From positions 186,001 through 250,000 of the forward strand of contig OY970196.1 in assembly GCA_963708205.1 (NCBI GenBank): 64,000 nt of DNA, written 5' to 3'. A model generated the notes under the pieces. It was not told the DNA's origin. It ran no database searches and saw only the letters and a program-made list of their open reading frames with translations. Positions 17,081 to 24,645 of the stretch are shown here, piece by piece. Position numbers and translations under genes: made by a program. The stretch is from CAVYTF01 sp963708205. GTDB taxonomy: Bacteria; Bacteroidota; Bacteroidia; Chitinophagales; Chitinophagaceae. Numbering within the stretch: the first letter of the stretch is position 1; each line of letters opens with the position of its first letter.

Positions 17081-18121
17081 CTAATCTAAATCATTATAAT
17101 TGAGCTGTACATCTACCTGAACATCTTTCACAGCCTTTTTTCCTAGAATATTTTCATATTCTTCCGCAAGAATTCCTCCCTTTCCCGGACGTTTTACCCA
17201 AATATTTTGTTTCGTAAAAACTTCTCCTTTCTTTATTGCCTGAATTGTACAAACAGTTGCAAATGCAAAATCAATAGTTACTTGCTCTTCTTTTGCAGGT
17301 TCTTTATGACCACCTCTTTGCTCTGCAATTATTTTGCTTCCTTCAATTAATTCTTTACATGCATTTGTGTCCATAGAACAAATTATATCGGGTCCAGTCC
17401 GTTGCATATTATTTGTAAAATGTCTTTCTAAAATACTTGCGCCTAAAGCCACTGCACCAAAACATGCATGATTACTTAAGGTATGATCTGATAACCCCAC
17501 AACTGCATCTTTAAAATTGGTTTGCAATTCCACCATTGCATTTAATCGAACCAACTTATTAGGTGTGGGATATAAATTTGTTGTATGAAGTAAAGCATAA
17601 GGAATATTTTTTCTTCGGAAAATATCTACAGCTTTTGATACACTTTCAATTGTGTTCATTCCTGTACTTAAAATAATCGGTTTACCGAAAGAAGCGATAT
17701 GTTCGAGCAATGGATAATTATTGCATTCGCCGGAACCAATTTTATATGCAGGAACATTCCAACTGTGTAAACGATTCGCTGCAGCGCGGCTGAAAGGTGT
17801 CGAAATAAAAATCATTCCCTTACTTTCAACATAATTTTTTAACGCCAATTCTTCTTCCTCATTCAAAGCGCATCGTTTCATTATTTCATAAATACTTACA
17901 TCAGAATTTCCGGGAATAGTTTTTTTTGCAGCACTACTCATTTCATCTTCTACAATATGCGTTTGATGCTTTACAACTTCAACGCCCGCAAATGCAGCTG
18001 CATCAACCATTTCCATTGCTGTCTTTAACGAACCTTCATGATTAATTCCGATCTCTGCAATAACTAAAGGTTCGTAATCATAACCGATTGTTCTTCCTGC
18101 TATTTCAATAAAAGGATGCAT
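17081..18121 (-). CDS. neuB: NeuB-type nonulosonic acid synthase
   Basis: The 346-residue protein has the NeuB barrel motifs VIAEIGINHEGS, STPFSRAAANRL, KIGSGECNNYPLL, ILSTGMN and VGLSDHT. A C-terminal SAF (antifreeze-like) domain with GEVFTKQNIWVKRPGKGG follows. It condenses ManNAc (or a 2,4-diacetamido analogue) with phosphoenolpyruvate to a nine-carbon acid in the cytoplasm. Length and the SAF domain are normal for the family. Only 10 bases separate it from the CMAH-like gene. Distinguishing NeuB from LegI needs a tree. Confidence 0.9.
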   Translation of the reverse strand: MHPFIEIAGRTIGYDYEPLVIAEIGINHEGSLKTAMEMVDAAAFAGVEVVKHQTHIVEDEMSSAAKKTIPGNSDVSIYEIMKRCALNEEEELALKNYVESKGMIFISTPFSRAAANRLHSWNVPAYKIGSGECNNYPLLEHIASFGKPIILSTGMNTIESVSKAVDIFRRKNIPYALLHTTNLYPTPNKLVRLNAMVELQTNFKDAVVGLSDHTLSNHACFGAVALGASILERHFTNNMQRTGPDIICSMDTNACKELIEGSKIIAEQRGGHKEPAKEEQVTIDFAFATVCTIQAIKKGEVFTKQNIWVKRPGKGGILAEEYENILGKKAVKDVQVDVQLNYNDLD

Positions 18122-18152
18122 GTAAAAACAATAGAATTAAATCAATCTGATT

Positions 18153-18195
18153 GCCCAGTAATGTTTTGAACGTACAAGAGTGCGACGCAACGATG
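18153..18195 (-). repeat. dispersed ~40-bp repeat, copy A
   Basis: In the gap between the SDR and neuB genes, bases 18170-18192 are identical over 23 positions to 49636-49658. The next bases (to 18195) match the inverse of 59933-59947. The core on the minus strand is CGTTGCGTCGCACTCTTGTA. The copy reads in the direction of the flanking genes. Confidence 0.7.
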
Positions 18196-18229
18196 TTTCA
18201 TAGATATTCGGATGTTGGGATCAAAAAAA

Positions 18230-19030
18230 TTACCATAAAGTCCAACCACCATCAACAATTAAATTATGTCCAATTACATGACTTGCTGCATCGCTTGCGA
18301 GATACACAATTGCACCTTGCAATTCTTTTTTATCGCTCATTCTGCCAATCGGATTGTGTTGTTTGAAGCGTTCTAGAAATAATTCTTCGTGATCATTATA
18401 GACGCCGCCGGGTGTTAATGAATTTACGCGAATGCCTTTGCCAGCCCATAATGTAGCAAGATATTTTGTAAGACCGATAACTCCATGTTTACTGACACTG
18501 TATGCAACTGGTTGCGAAATTCCTGTGCCTGGGTAAAGACTATGGTTGGGACTAACAACGCCATATAATGATGCAATATTTATAATGCTGCCTTTGCCTT
18601 GCGCGAGCATTTGCTTGCCGATAATTTGACAACCTAAAAATGTTCCCGTAAGGTTTACATTCATTATTTCATTCCAATCCTCCAAATAAAAATTTTCAAA
18701 GCTGCTATCGAAATTTTTTGATTTGTTTTGATTAGTGAATCCAGCATTGTTTACTAAAATGTCAACAGTTCCAAAATCTTTTAAAACATTAAGTAATAAA
18801 TTTTCCCAACTTTCTTTTTTTGTTACATCGCAAAAGAATGGAGTGCATTGAACCCCTTGCTCTGCAAGGCTTTCAGCAGCTTTATCACAAGCTTCTTTTT
18901 TTATATCAGCAAGAATAATTTTTGCTCCAAATCCGCTCAAAGCTGTTGCATATTCACTTGCCAATAAACCTCCGCCGCCAGTAATTATTGCAACTCGATT
19001 TGATAAATCGAATAAATTATTTTCTCTCAT
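18230..19030 (-). CDS. short-chain dehydrogenase/reductase in nonulosonate block (PtmA-like)
   Basis: The 266-residue classical SDR has the cofactor loop TGGGGLLASE at 17-26, NNAG at 94-97, catalytic S154 and Y177-x-x-x-K181, and a C-terminal VDGGWTLW. SDRs of this kind sit next to CMP-nonulosonate synthetase genes in several flagellar and capsular loci (for example ptmA of Campylobacter). Here it overlaps the NeuA-like gene by 14 bases. The substrate is not known from sequence; it may modify the precursor sugar or a side-chain. Confidence 0.83.
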   Translation of the reverse strand: MRENNLFDLSNRVAIITGGGGLLASEYATALSGFGAKIILADIKKEACDKAAESLAEQGVQCTPFFCDVTKKESWENLLLNVLKDFGTVDILVNNAGFTNQNKSKNFDSSFENFYLEDWNEIMNVNLTGTFLGCQIIGKQMLAQGKGSIINIASLYGVVSPNHSLYPGTGISQPVAYSVSKHGVIGLTKYLATLWAGKGIRVNSLTPGGVYNDHEELFLERFKQHNPIGRMSDKKELQGAIVYLASDAASHVIGHNLIVDGGWTLW

Positions 19031-19715
19031 TCAAAAAAAATTCTACCATTTTAAAATCCATTTCCGTATCAATATCAACAGCATTTTCACGCGCTATTTC
19101 ATAAATCATACATTTTGCTTTACTCCAATGTTCATATTTATATAACGCCTCTTTTTTTATTATATAAGCTGCCGGTGTGAGACTAAAAACTTTCGGCGCA
19201 TCTTGCCTTCTTGCAATTATTTTATCAGTTTGCTTAACAATTTTAGCGAAACCACTAGCATCAGTTTCCATCATATTGAAATATGGATTGCGTTCGGGTT
19301 TATAGCCTGTTATTACTACATCAGCTTTTTTATTTTGTAAGGCAAAGTTTATTACACCATCAATATCCTGATTTGTTTTTAATGGCACGGTAACATCGAG
19401 ATCAACAATATAATCTACTTTTTTTTTGAATTTTTTTTCATACATTTCTACTGCATGAATAAACACATTCCACTTGGAAGCCTTATCATTAGCGAGCTTG
19501 AGGGAACGTTTAATAACTTTCTTAATGCCGTATTGTTTTGCAGTATCTGCAATTTTTTTGCTATCTGTGGAAACAATAATATCGTTTATATATGAACATT
19601 TCAAGGCTGTTTCAATTGTATAAGCGATCAATGGTTTGCCATCTAATGATCGAAGATTTTTGCCTTTGACTCCTTTTGATCCTCCGCGACAGCATATGGT
19701 TGCTAAAAAAAACAA
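19017..19715 (-). CDS. neuA: CMP-nonulosonic acid synthetase (NeuA/LegF family)
   Basis: The 232-residue cytidylyltransferase starts from TTG and shows the P-loop-like CRGGSKGVKGKNLRSLDGKP, IVSTDSKKIA and DLDVTVPLK. It transfers CMP to a nonulosonic acid, the activated form used by sialyltransferases and the substrate class of CMAH. It is the short form with only the synthetase domain. It is coupled to the SDR downstream and follows the Gfo/Idh gene by 35 bases. Confidence 0.87.
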   Translation of the reverse strand: MFFLATICCRGGSKGVKGKNLRSLDGKPLIAYTIETALKCSYINDIIVSTDSKKIADTAKQYGIKKVIKRSLKLANDKASKWNVFIHAVEMYEKKFKKKVDYIVDLDVTVPLKTNQDIDGVINFALQNKKADVVITGYKPERNPYFNMMETDASGFAKIVKQTDKIIARRQDAPKVFSLTPAAYIIKKEALYKYEHWSKAKCMIYEIARENAVDIDTEMDFKMVEFFLNERK

Positions 19716-19750
19716 CAGAAAATTTGAGTAAATAAAATGATCACAAAACT

Positions 19751-20746
19751 TTAATTTATTTCTTCAACTTTTACAAAACGATTTTCTTCGCAGGATTTTT
19801 TTGATGCTAATACTGCACGCAAACTTTTTAAACCTTCATCAAAGTGCGCGAGCATTGCTTGATTTTTATTTTCAAGAAATGATTTTATGGTTGAAATAAA
19901 TCTTTCATTTCTTTCAGTGCCTGAATAATCTAATTCTTCCTCAACATTATTTTCATCAATCCAACACACATTGCATTTAACTAAATCTAAAATAATCGTT
20001 CCTTTTGTGCCGGTAAAAATGCAATTGCGGATAATTTTTTTTTGCAAATAATCTAAATGAATTGTGCCGCTTGCACCATTTGAAAACTTTAATAAAACAT
20101 CAGTTACGTCTTCAGTTTCTATTTGCAATTCATTAGTATTGGTGTAACTGCATGCAACCGTTTCAATATTTCCGACAAACCATATCAGATAATCAAACTC
20201 ATGTATTAAATCAAGCAAAACGCCGCCACCGCTTGCTTTTTTTGCACTCATTCCATTTTTATAATCTTCATTTGGACGCCACTGTGATAAATGCTGACCC
20301 ACGAAAGCATTTGCTGAAACTATCTTGCCGATTATATTTTTCGAAATTAATTCCTTCACTTTTTGCACCCCTTTATCAAAATGCAAATCGTAGCCAACAA
20401 CAACATTTGTTTTGTTTATTGATAAATGCATTTTTATTTCTTCAATATTTTTATAAGAATCACTTACAGGTTTTTCTACATAAATATTTTGAACATGCAA
20501 AGAAATTAGTTGTAGTAAATTTTGAACATGAGAAGAAGTGGGTGTGCAAATAAAAACTGTGTTGTAAAAATTATTTTTAAAAGCTTCATCAATCGTTGTA
20601 TAAAGATTTACCGAAGGATATTCGGTATCTTTTTTTGTTGAACGACTAACAATAGCCACATTTTTATATCCTAACGCTAAAATATTTTTTAAATGTCTTT
20701 TACCAATTGAACCATAACCAACGATAAGAATTTTTTCATCTTTCAT
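19751..20746 (-). CDS. Gfo/Idh/MocA family oxidoreductase
   Basis: The 331 residues open with the Rossmann motif IVGYGSIGKRHLKN and have the family's YVEKPVS motif and the downstream GGGVLLDLIHEFDYL substrate region. Such dehydrogenases often accompany the ptm/leg-type nonulosonate genes. It overlaps the antiterminator gene by 4 bases and precedes the CMP-synthetase. It could oxidise or reduce a sugar nucleotide or an N-acyl precursor; the substrate is unknown. Confidence 0.85.
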   Translation of the reverse strand: MKDEKILIVGYGSIGKRHLKNILALGYKNVAIVSRSTKKDTEYPSVNLYTTIDEAFKNNFYNTVFICTPTSSHVQNLLQLISLHVQNIYVEKPVSDSYKNIEEIKMHLSINKTNVVVGYDLHFDKGVQKVKELISKNIIGKIVSANAFVGQHLSQWRPNEDYKNGMSAKKASGGGVLLDLIHEFDYLIWFVGNIETVACSYTNTNELQIETEDVTDVLLKFSNGASGTIHLDYLQKKIIRNCIFTGTKGTIILDLVKCNVCWIDENNVEEELDYSGTERNERFISTIKSFLENKNQAMLAHFDEGLKSLRAVLASKKSCEENRFVKVEEIN

Positions 20747-21258
20747 TTCAATAAACGAGAAACATATTCTGCAGGAAATTCTACAATCATTATTTGTTCG
20801 AGGCTTTCAAGCTGCACATAAATTTTTTTACTTCCGCCACGTAAAACGGTGCCAGTATTATCCATAAATATTCCATGCCTAACAACAACTTTATCATTTG
20901 TTTGAAAATCTTTAGAAGACTGAACAAAAATTCTCGCATCCTTTTCCATGAGGTAGGATTTTATTAAGTCTATTTCTTCATTTCTTATTACTGCAGGCTT
21001 GCCCATGTGATAAACGAAATTTAAGACACCTTCTGTTTGCAGCGTTTTTACTTTTTCGTTTTCATCAATCCTTACAAAAACATAAGATTTGAATAATGGA
21101 TCTTCTATAATTTTTTTGCGATCGCTCCATTGCCGTTCTTTTTTTTGAAGCGGGCACCAACTATCAATTCCTTTCCTTATTAAATTAGAATCAATTTTTT
21201 TTTCCCATCTTGGTTTGGTATATAATGCAAACCATTTTTTGCTTTTAATTTCTTCCAT
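20743..21258 (-). CDS. NusG/RfaH-like capsule antiterminator (UpxY-type)
   Basis: The NGN domain is evident from KKWFALYTKPRWEKK, DPLFKSYVFVRI and GVLNFVYHMGKPAVI. A KOW-like tail follows (DKVVVRHGIFMDNTGTV). Such paralogues of NusG ride on RNA polymerase and let it read through long polysaccharide operons. I prefer the ATG at 21258; an in-frame GTG at 21288 adds ten residues. It is the third gene of the operon, ahead of about twenty co-directional genes, which fits a role in processivity. Confidence 0.87.
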   Translation of the reverse strand: MEEIKSKKWFALYTKPRWEKKIDSNLIRKGIDSWCPLQKKERQWSDRKKIIEDPLFKSYVFVRIDENEKVKTLQTEGVLNFVYHMGKPAVIRNEEIDLIKSYLMEKDARIFVQSSKDFQTNDKVVVRHGIFMDNTGTVLRGGSKKIYVQLESLEQIMIVEFPAEYVSRLLK

Positions 21259-21318
21259 TCTTTTTATGGCTTCGCCTTTGTCACTCACATGACATGCAAA
21301 TTTTTAAAAAAAGTACGT

Positions 21319-23721
21319 TTAACCTTTATTCTTATTAAATAACGTAAAAATTCTACCAAAAATTCCTTTATTCATTTTTTTTGTATCATAATATCCATTT
21401 CCGTAATGATATCCATATCCATAACTGTATCCATATCCATAACCATATCCGTAACCCATGCCGCGAACATTGGTGATACCATTTATTATCAACCCTAAAT
21501 TTTTAAATCTTTTTTCATTATAAAGTTTATTCAAAAATTGAATTGTTGTTTTGTATGTATAAGTATGCCTGATAATGAAAAGAGTTATTTCGGCAAACTT
21601 ATTTAGCGAAAAAGCATCTGCTACCAATCCCACTGGTGATGTATCAAAAATAATATAATCGTACTCTTTTTTTGCCCATTCAAAAAGCAAATCTATTTTA
21701 TTACTGATAAGCAATTCTGCAGGATTTGGAGGCAATGGACCGGCAGTAATAATATCAAGATTAGGAATAAGATTCGATTTATTTATTATGCTCGAAGGCT
21801 CAAAATTATTTACTATAAAATCTGTCAATCCAAATTCTGCATTAAGATTTAAATATTTTTCAAACTTGGGTTTTCTCAAATCAAGTTCTATTAAAAGCAC
21901 TTTTGATCCACCTGATGAAAGACTGCTTGCAAGATTTATTGATATAAAACTTTTGCCTTCACCACTCATAAAAGATGTAACAAGAATTGTTTTTCCGGTT
22001 TTGTCATCAGCCATATATTGAAGGTTCGTGCGCACAAGACGAAACTGTTCCGCAAGTACGCTTCTGCTTTTTGCAGTAACTACAAGTCCCTGTTTATCTT
22101 TACTAAAAGAAATTTCTCCTAAAATTGGGGTTTGTGTGCCTGCCTCAATTTCTTTTTTATCTGTTATCTTATTATTAAAAAAATCTAACAAAAGCATAAT
22201 GGCAATTGGAACAAGCAGGCCGATTAAAAAAGCAAAATTTTTAACCTGAGAACCATTTGGTTTTATTATTCCTAAATCATATGCATCATCAACAACACGG
22301 GTATTATTAATATTGGACGAAAGTGAAAGTTTTGTTTCTTCTTTCTTTTGTAGAAGATAATTATAAAGCTGTTCCATAACATCACTCTGACGCTTAAGAT
22401 TTACAAGAATTTTTTCTTTTTCAGGAACGCTTGAAAGCAGCCCGGAATAATTATTTCTAAGAGCATCAATATGTGCAAGTTTAGCTTCATAACCTTGTCT
22501 GACACTTTCTATATTTTTTAAAATATTATCTTTTAATAAAATGATATTATCTTTTTGACGATTTAGAACAGGATCTTTATCTGTGCTGATATTTCTTTGG
22601 TTTTCATAAGTTATTACTGCATCATTATATGCATCAATTAATTTTGCCAAGGTTGGTTCTGTCAAACCTCTGTCTGAAGGAATAATATTAGTGAAACTAT
22701 TATTAGAACGTAAATAATTTTCAAGCGATTTTAATAATTCTAATTCTCCTGTTTGTTCAGCCTCTTGTGAATTAAAAATTTGTGTTTCATCAGCATATTG
22801 TTTTGCATCATCTGATATATCTGTTATCTGGTTATTTTTTTTGTATAAATCCAATTGAGATTCTACATCATCCAACTCACGGGAAACAGTATCTATTCGT
22901 TCTGTAATAAAATCTAAAGTTTTATAACCAGCAATGTTTTTATCGTTCAAACCTGCAGTATTATAAGCTTCAACGAGTTTGTTTAGAATGTCAATGGCTC
23001 GTTGCGGAATTTCATCAACCATTGCTATTTCAATAATTCCACCCATTGGATTTAGCAATCTTACATTGATACCATTCTTTAATTGCCTGGCAATTTCATG
23101 CGAATCTCTAATCATTAAAGTATATCCTTTGGGATCAATTTTTACATCTTCATTTCTTGTTATGGCAACATTTCTATTGGCTAATTGAAACGTATCGTTG
23201 TAATGATAAAAAGTAGTTTTGCCATTCTGCGGAATAGAAAATTTAGTATTGTATAAATTCAATCTGAAGGAAGAAGGCTTAAAAGTATTTGTTTCAGACT
23301 GCAGAGGCAAAATTGTTACAGGCATTCTATTGCCATAAAGTGGTTGAGAGGTAATTCTTCCTTCATCTACAATTTGAATTTCTAAATTAAGAGAGTCAAC
23401 TATACCTGCAAGCAAATTATATGATTGTAAAATATCAATTTGATTCTGTACTTCTTTGCTGTCGGGCATTACGCCAAGTTCTTCCAAAATTTTATTATCG
23501 CTGTTATCCTGTTGCTCATCTTTAATCAATAAATAACTTGCTACTTTGTGAAGTTGAGGTGTATAGCGAAGATAAATTTTAGCTATGCCATAAGCTATAA
23601 GTATGGAAAGAATGATCCATGGCAGAAAACCAACCAACTTGAAAATAAACTTCTTTATATCAAATTGCGAACTGGAGGATGGGGTAAACTCACTTTCTGT
23701 TTCTTCTACAGGATAACTCAT
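21319..23721 (-). CDS. wzc: Wzc-type polysaccharide co-polymerase / BY-kinase
   Basis: The 800-residue protein has an N-terminal Wzz domain between two membrane helices (around 30-50 and about 490-510), with a long periplasmic coiled-coil region. A cytoplasmic BY-kinase domain follows with Walker A in MSGEGKSFISINLA, Walker A' in LLIELDLRKPKF and Walker B in YDYIIFDTSPVG. The C-terminus is an extreme tyrosine cluster of GYGYGYGYGYSYGYGYHY type, the autophosphorylation tail. Together with the wza gene directly upstream it controls chain length and export. One base separates it from wza. Confidence 0.94.
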   Translation of the reverse strand: MSYPVEETESEFTPSSSSQFDIKKFIFKLVGFLPWIILSILIAYGIAKIYLRYTPQLHKVASYLLIKDEQQDNSDNKILEELGVMPDSKEVQNQIDILQSYNLLAGIVDSLNLEIQIVDEGRITSQPLYGNRMPVTILPLQSETNTFKPSSFRLNLYNTKFSIPQNGKTTFYHYNDTFQLANRNVAITRNEDVKIDPKGYTLMIRDSHEIARQLKNGINVRLLNPMGGIIEIAMVDEIPQRAIDILNKLVEAYNTAGLNDKNIAGYKTLDFITERIDTVSRELDDVESQLDLYKKNNQITDISDDAKQYADETQIFNSQEAEQTGELELLKSLENYLRSNNSFTNIIPSDRGLTEPTLAKLIDAYNDAVITYENQRNISTDKDPVLNRQKDNIILLKDNILKNIESVRQGYEAKLAHIDALRNNYSGLLSSVPEKEKILVNLKRQSDVMEQLYNYLLQKKEETKLSLSSNINNTRVVDDAYDLGIIKPNGSQVKNFAFLIGLLVPIAIMLLLDFFNNKITDKKEIEAGTQTPILGEISFSKDKQGLVVTAKSRSVLAEQFRLVRTNLQYMADDKTGKTILVTSFMSGEGKSFISINLASSLSSGGSKVLLIELDLRKPKFEKYLNLNAEFGLTDFIVNNFEPSSIINKSNLIPNLDIITAGPLPPNPAELLISNKIDLLFEWAKKEYDYIIFDTSPVGLVADAFSLNKFAEITLFIIRHTYTYKTTIQFLNKLYNEKRFKNLGLIINGITNVRGMGYGYGYGYGYSYGYGYHYGNGYYDTKKMNKGIFGRIFTLFNKNKG

Positions 23722-23722
23722 T

Positions 23723-24514
23723 CTAAAACTTGAATAAAACTAAAATTATCGTTATAATACTTGCAACACCAGAAATAATACTTACGGTGCGTGTAAAATT
23801 ATCATTAAATAATTTTACATTCTTTGGAGTAACATAAATAATATCGTATCTGTTTAAATAATAATAAGGTGAATTGAGAATAGACTTATCATTGAAATTT
23901 AAAGTAACCACTTTTCTAATGCCATTGCTGTCCCTCAAAAGTTTTACATGTGTATAATCAGAATACTGTGTCATATCACCTGCCTGCGCCAAAGCTTCAA
24001 ATATATTTATTTGTTGATTGGTAACAGTATATAAGCCCGGCGATCTTACTTCACCCAAAATGGTAAATTTGAAATTATTAAAATCAACTGTAATGATAGG
24101 ATTTATTAAGTATTCACTATAAGCTTTTGTGATAGTATCCTGCGCTTGCTTTCGTGTTAAACCTGCAACATAAATTTTATTTATTTTAGGCAGATTTATA
24201 GTTCCATCCGGACCAACCTGAAATTGCATTCCAGGCAATGCGCCAGGCGTACCGCTGCTTGCAGCCTGCGTACCCATATACTGATTGATATATTCTATTG
24301 TCTTTTCACTTTCTCCGCCCACCCTTATTGTGAGAAGATCATTGACCTGAATAATTGGTTGAGGCACTTGTAAAGTTGCCAAAGAAACGTTTGAAGAATC
24401 AGGAAGGTTATTAAAATAAGTAATGCTTTTTTGATTGATACATGAGGGAGACAAAAAACAGATTGAAATAAAAATAAAAACAAAATTGAACAAACCGCCA
24501 CAATTTTTTATCAT
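23723..24514 (-). CDS. wza: Wza-like outer-membrane polysaccharide export lipoprotein
   Basis: The 263-residue protein has a lipoprotein signal with the lipobox LSPSC near residue 30. It then has the polysaccharide-export domain with DLLTIRVGGE and a SLBB-like segment FTILGEVRSPGLYTV. A C-terminal hydrophobic stretch (ISGVASIITIILVLF) serves as the membrane anchor. It is shorter than E. coli Wza, as is usual in Bacteroidota. As the first gene behind a consensus-like promoter it defines the 5' end of the polysaccharide operon. Confidence 0.92.
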   Translation of the reverse strand: MIKNCGGLFNFVFIFISICFLSPSCINQKSITYFNNLPDSSNVSLATLQVPQPIIQVNDLLTIRVGGESEKTIEYINQYMGTQAASSGTPGALPGMQFQVGPDGTINLPKINKIYVAGLTRKQAQDTITKAYSEYLINPIITVDFNNFKFTILGEVRSPGLYTVTNQQINIFEALAQAGDMTQYSDYTHVKLLRDSNGIRKVVTLNFNDKSILNSPYYYLNRYDIIYVTPKNVKLFNDNFTRTVSIISGVASIITIILVLFKF

Positions 24515-24542
24515 AATGCGGGAATACTTTTATTATGCGCGA

Positions 24543-24575
24543 CAAATGTAAGTATATGTAGTAATTAAAAACAAA
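24543..24575 (-). promoter_or_regulatory. predicted Bacteroidota promoter of the polysaccharide operon
   Basis: On the minus strand a TTTG (24572-24575) is followed, 21 bases on, by TACATTTG (24543-24550). This matches the -33 TTTG / -7 TAnnTTTG consensus of the Bacteroidota primary sigma factor. A start site near 24537 would give a leader of about 20 bases before the wza ATG. Confidence 0.6.
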
Positions 24576-24595
24576 TTTGCTGAGGCTAGTAATGC

Positions 24596-24628
24596 ACAAA
24601 AAGTGAAGCCTGCAGCAAAGCAGGCTTC
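24596..24628 (-). terminator. rho-independent terminator of the ctp gene
   Basis: A 9-bp perfect stem GAAGCCTGC/GCAGGCTTC (24605-24613 with 24620-24628) encloses a 6-base loop. On the minus strand it is followed by CTTTTTG, giving a short U-run. It lies 18 bases after the protease stop codon. Confidence 0.75.
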
Positions 24629-24645
24629 ATTATAAAGTTACATGT

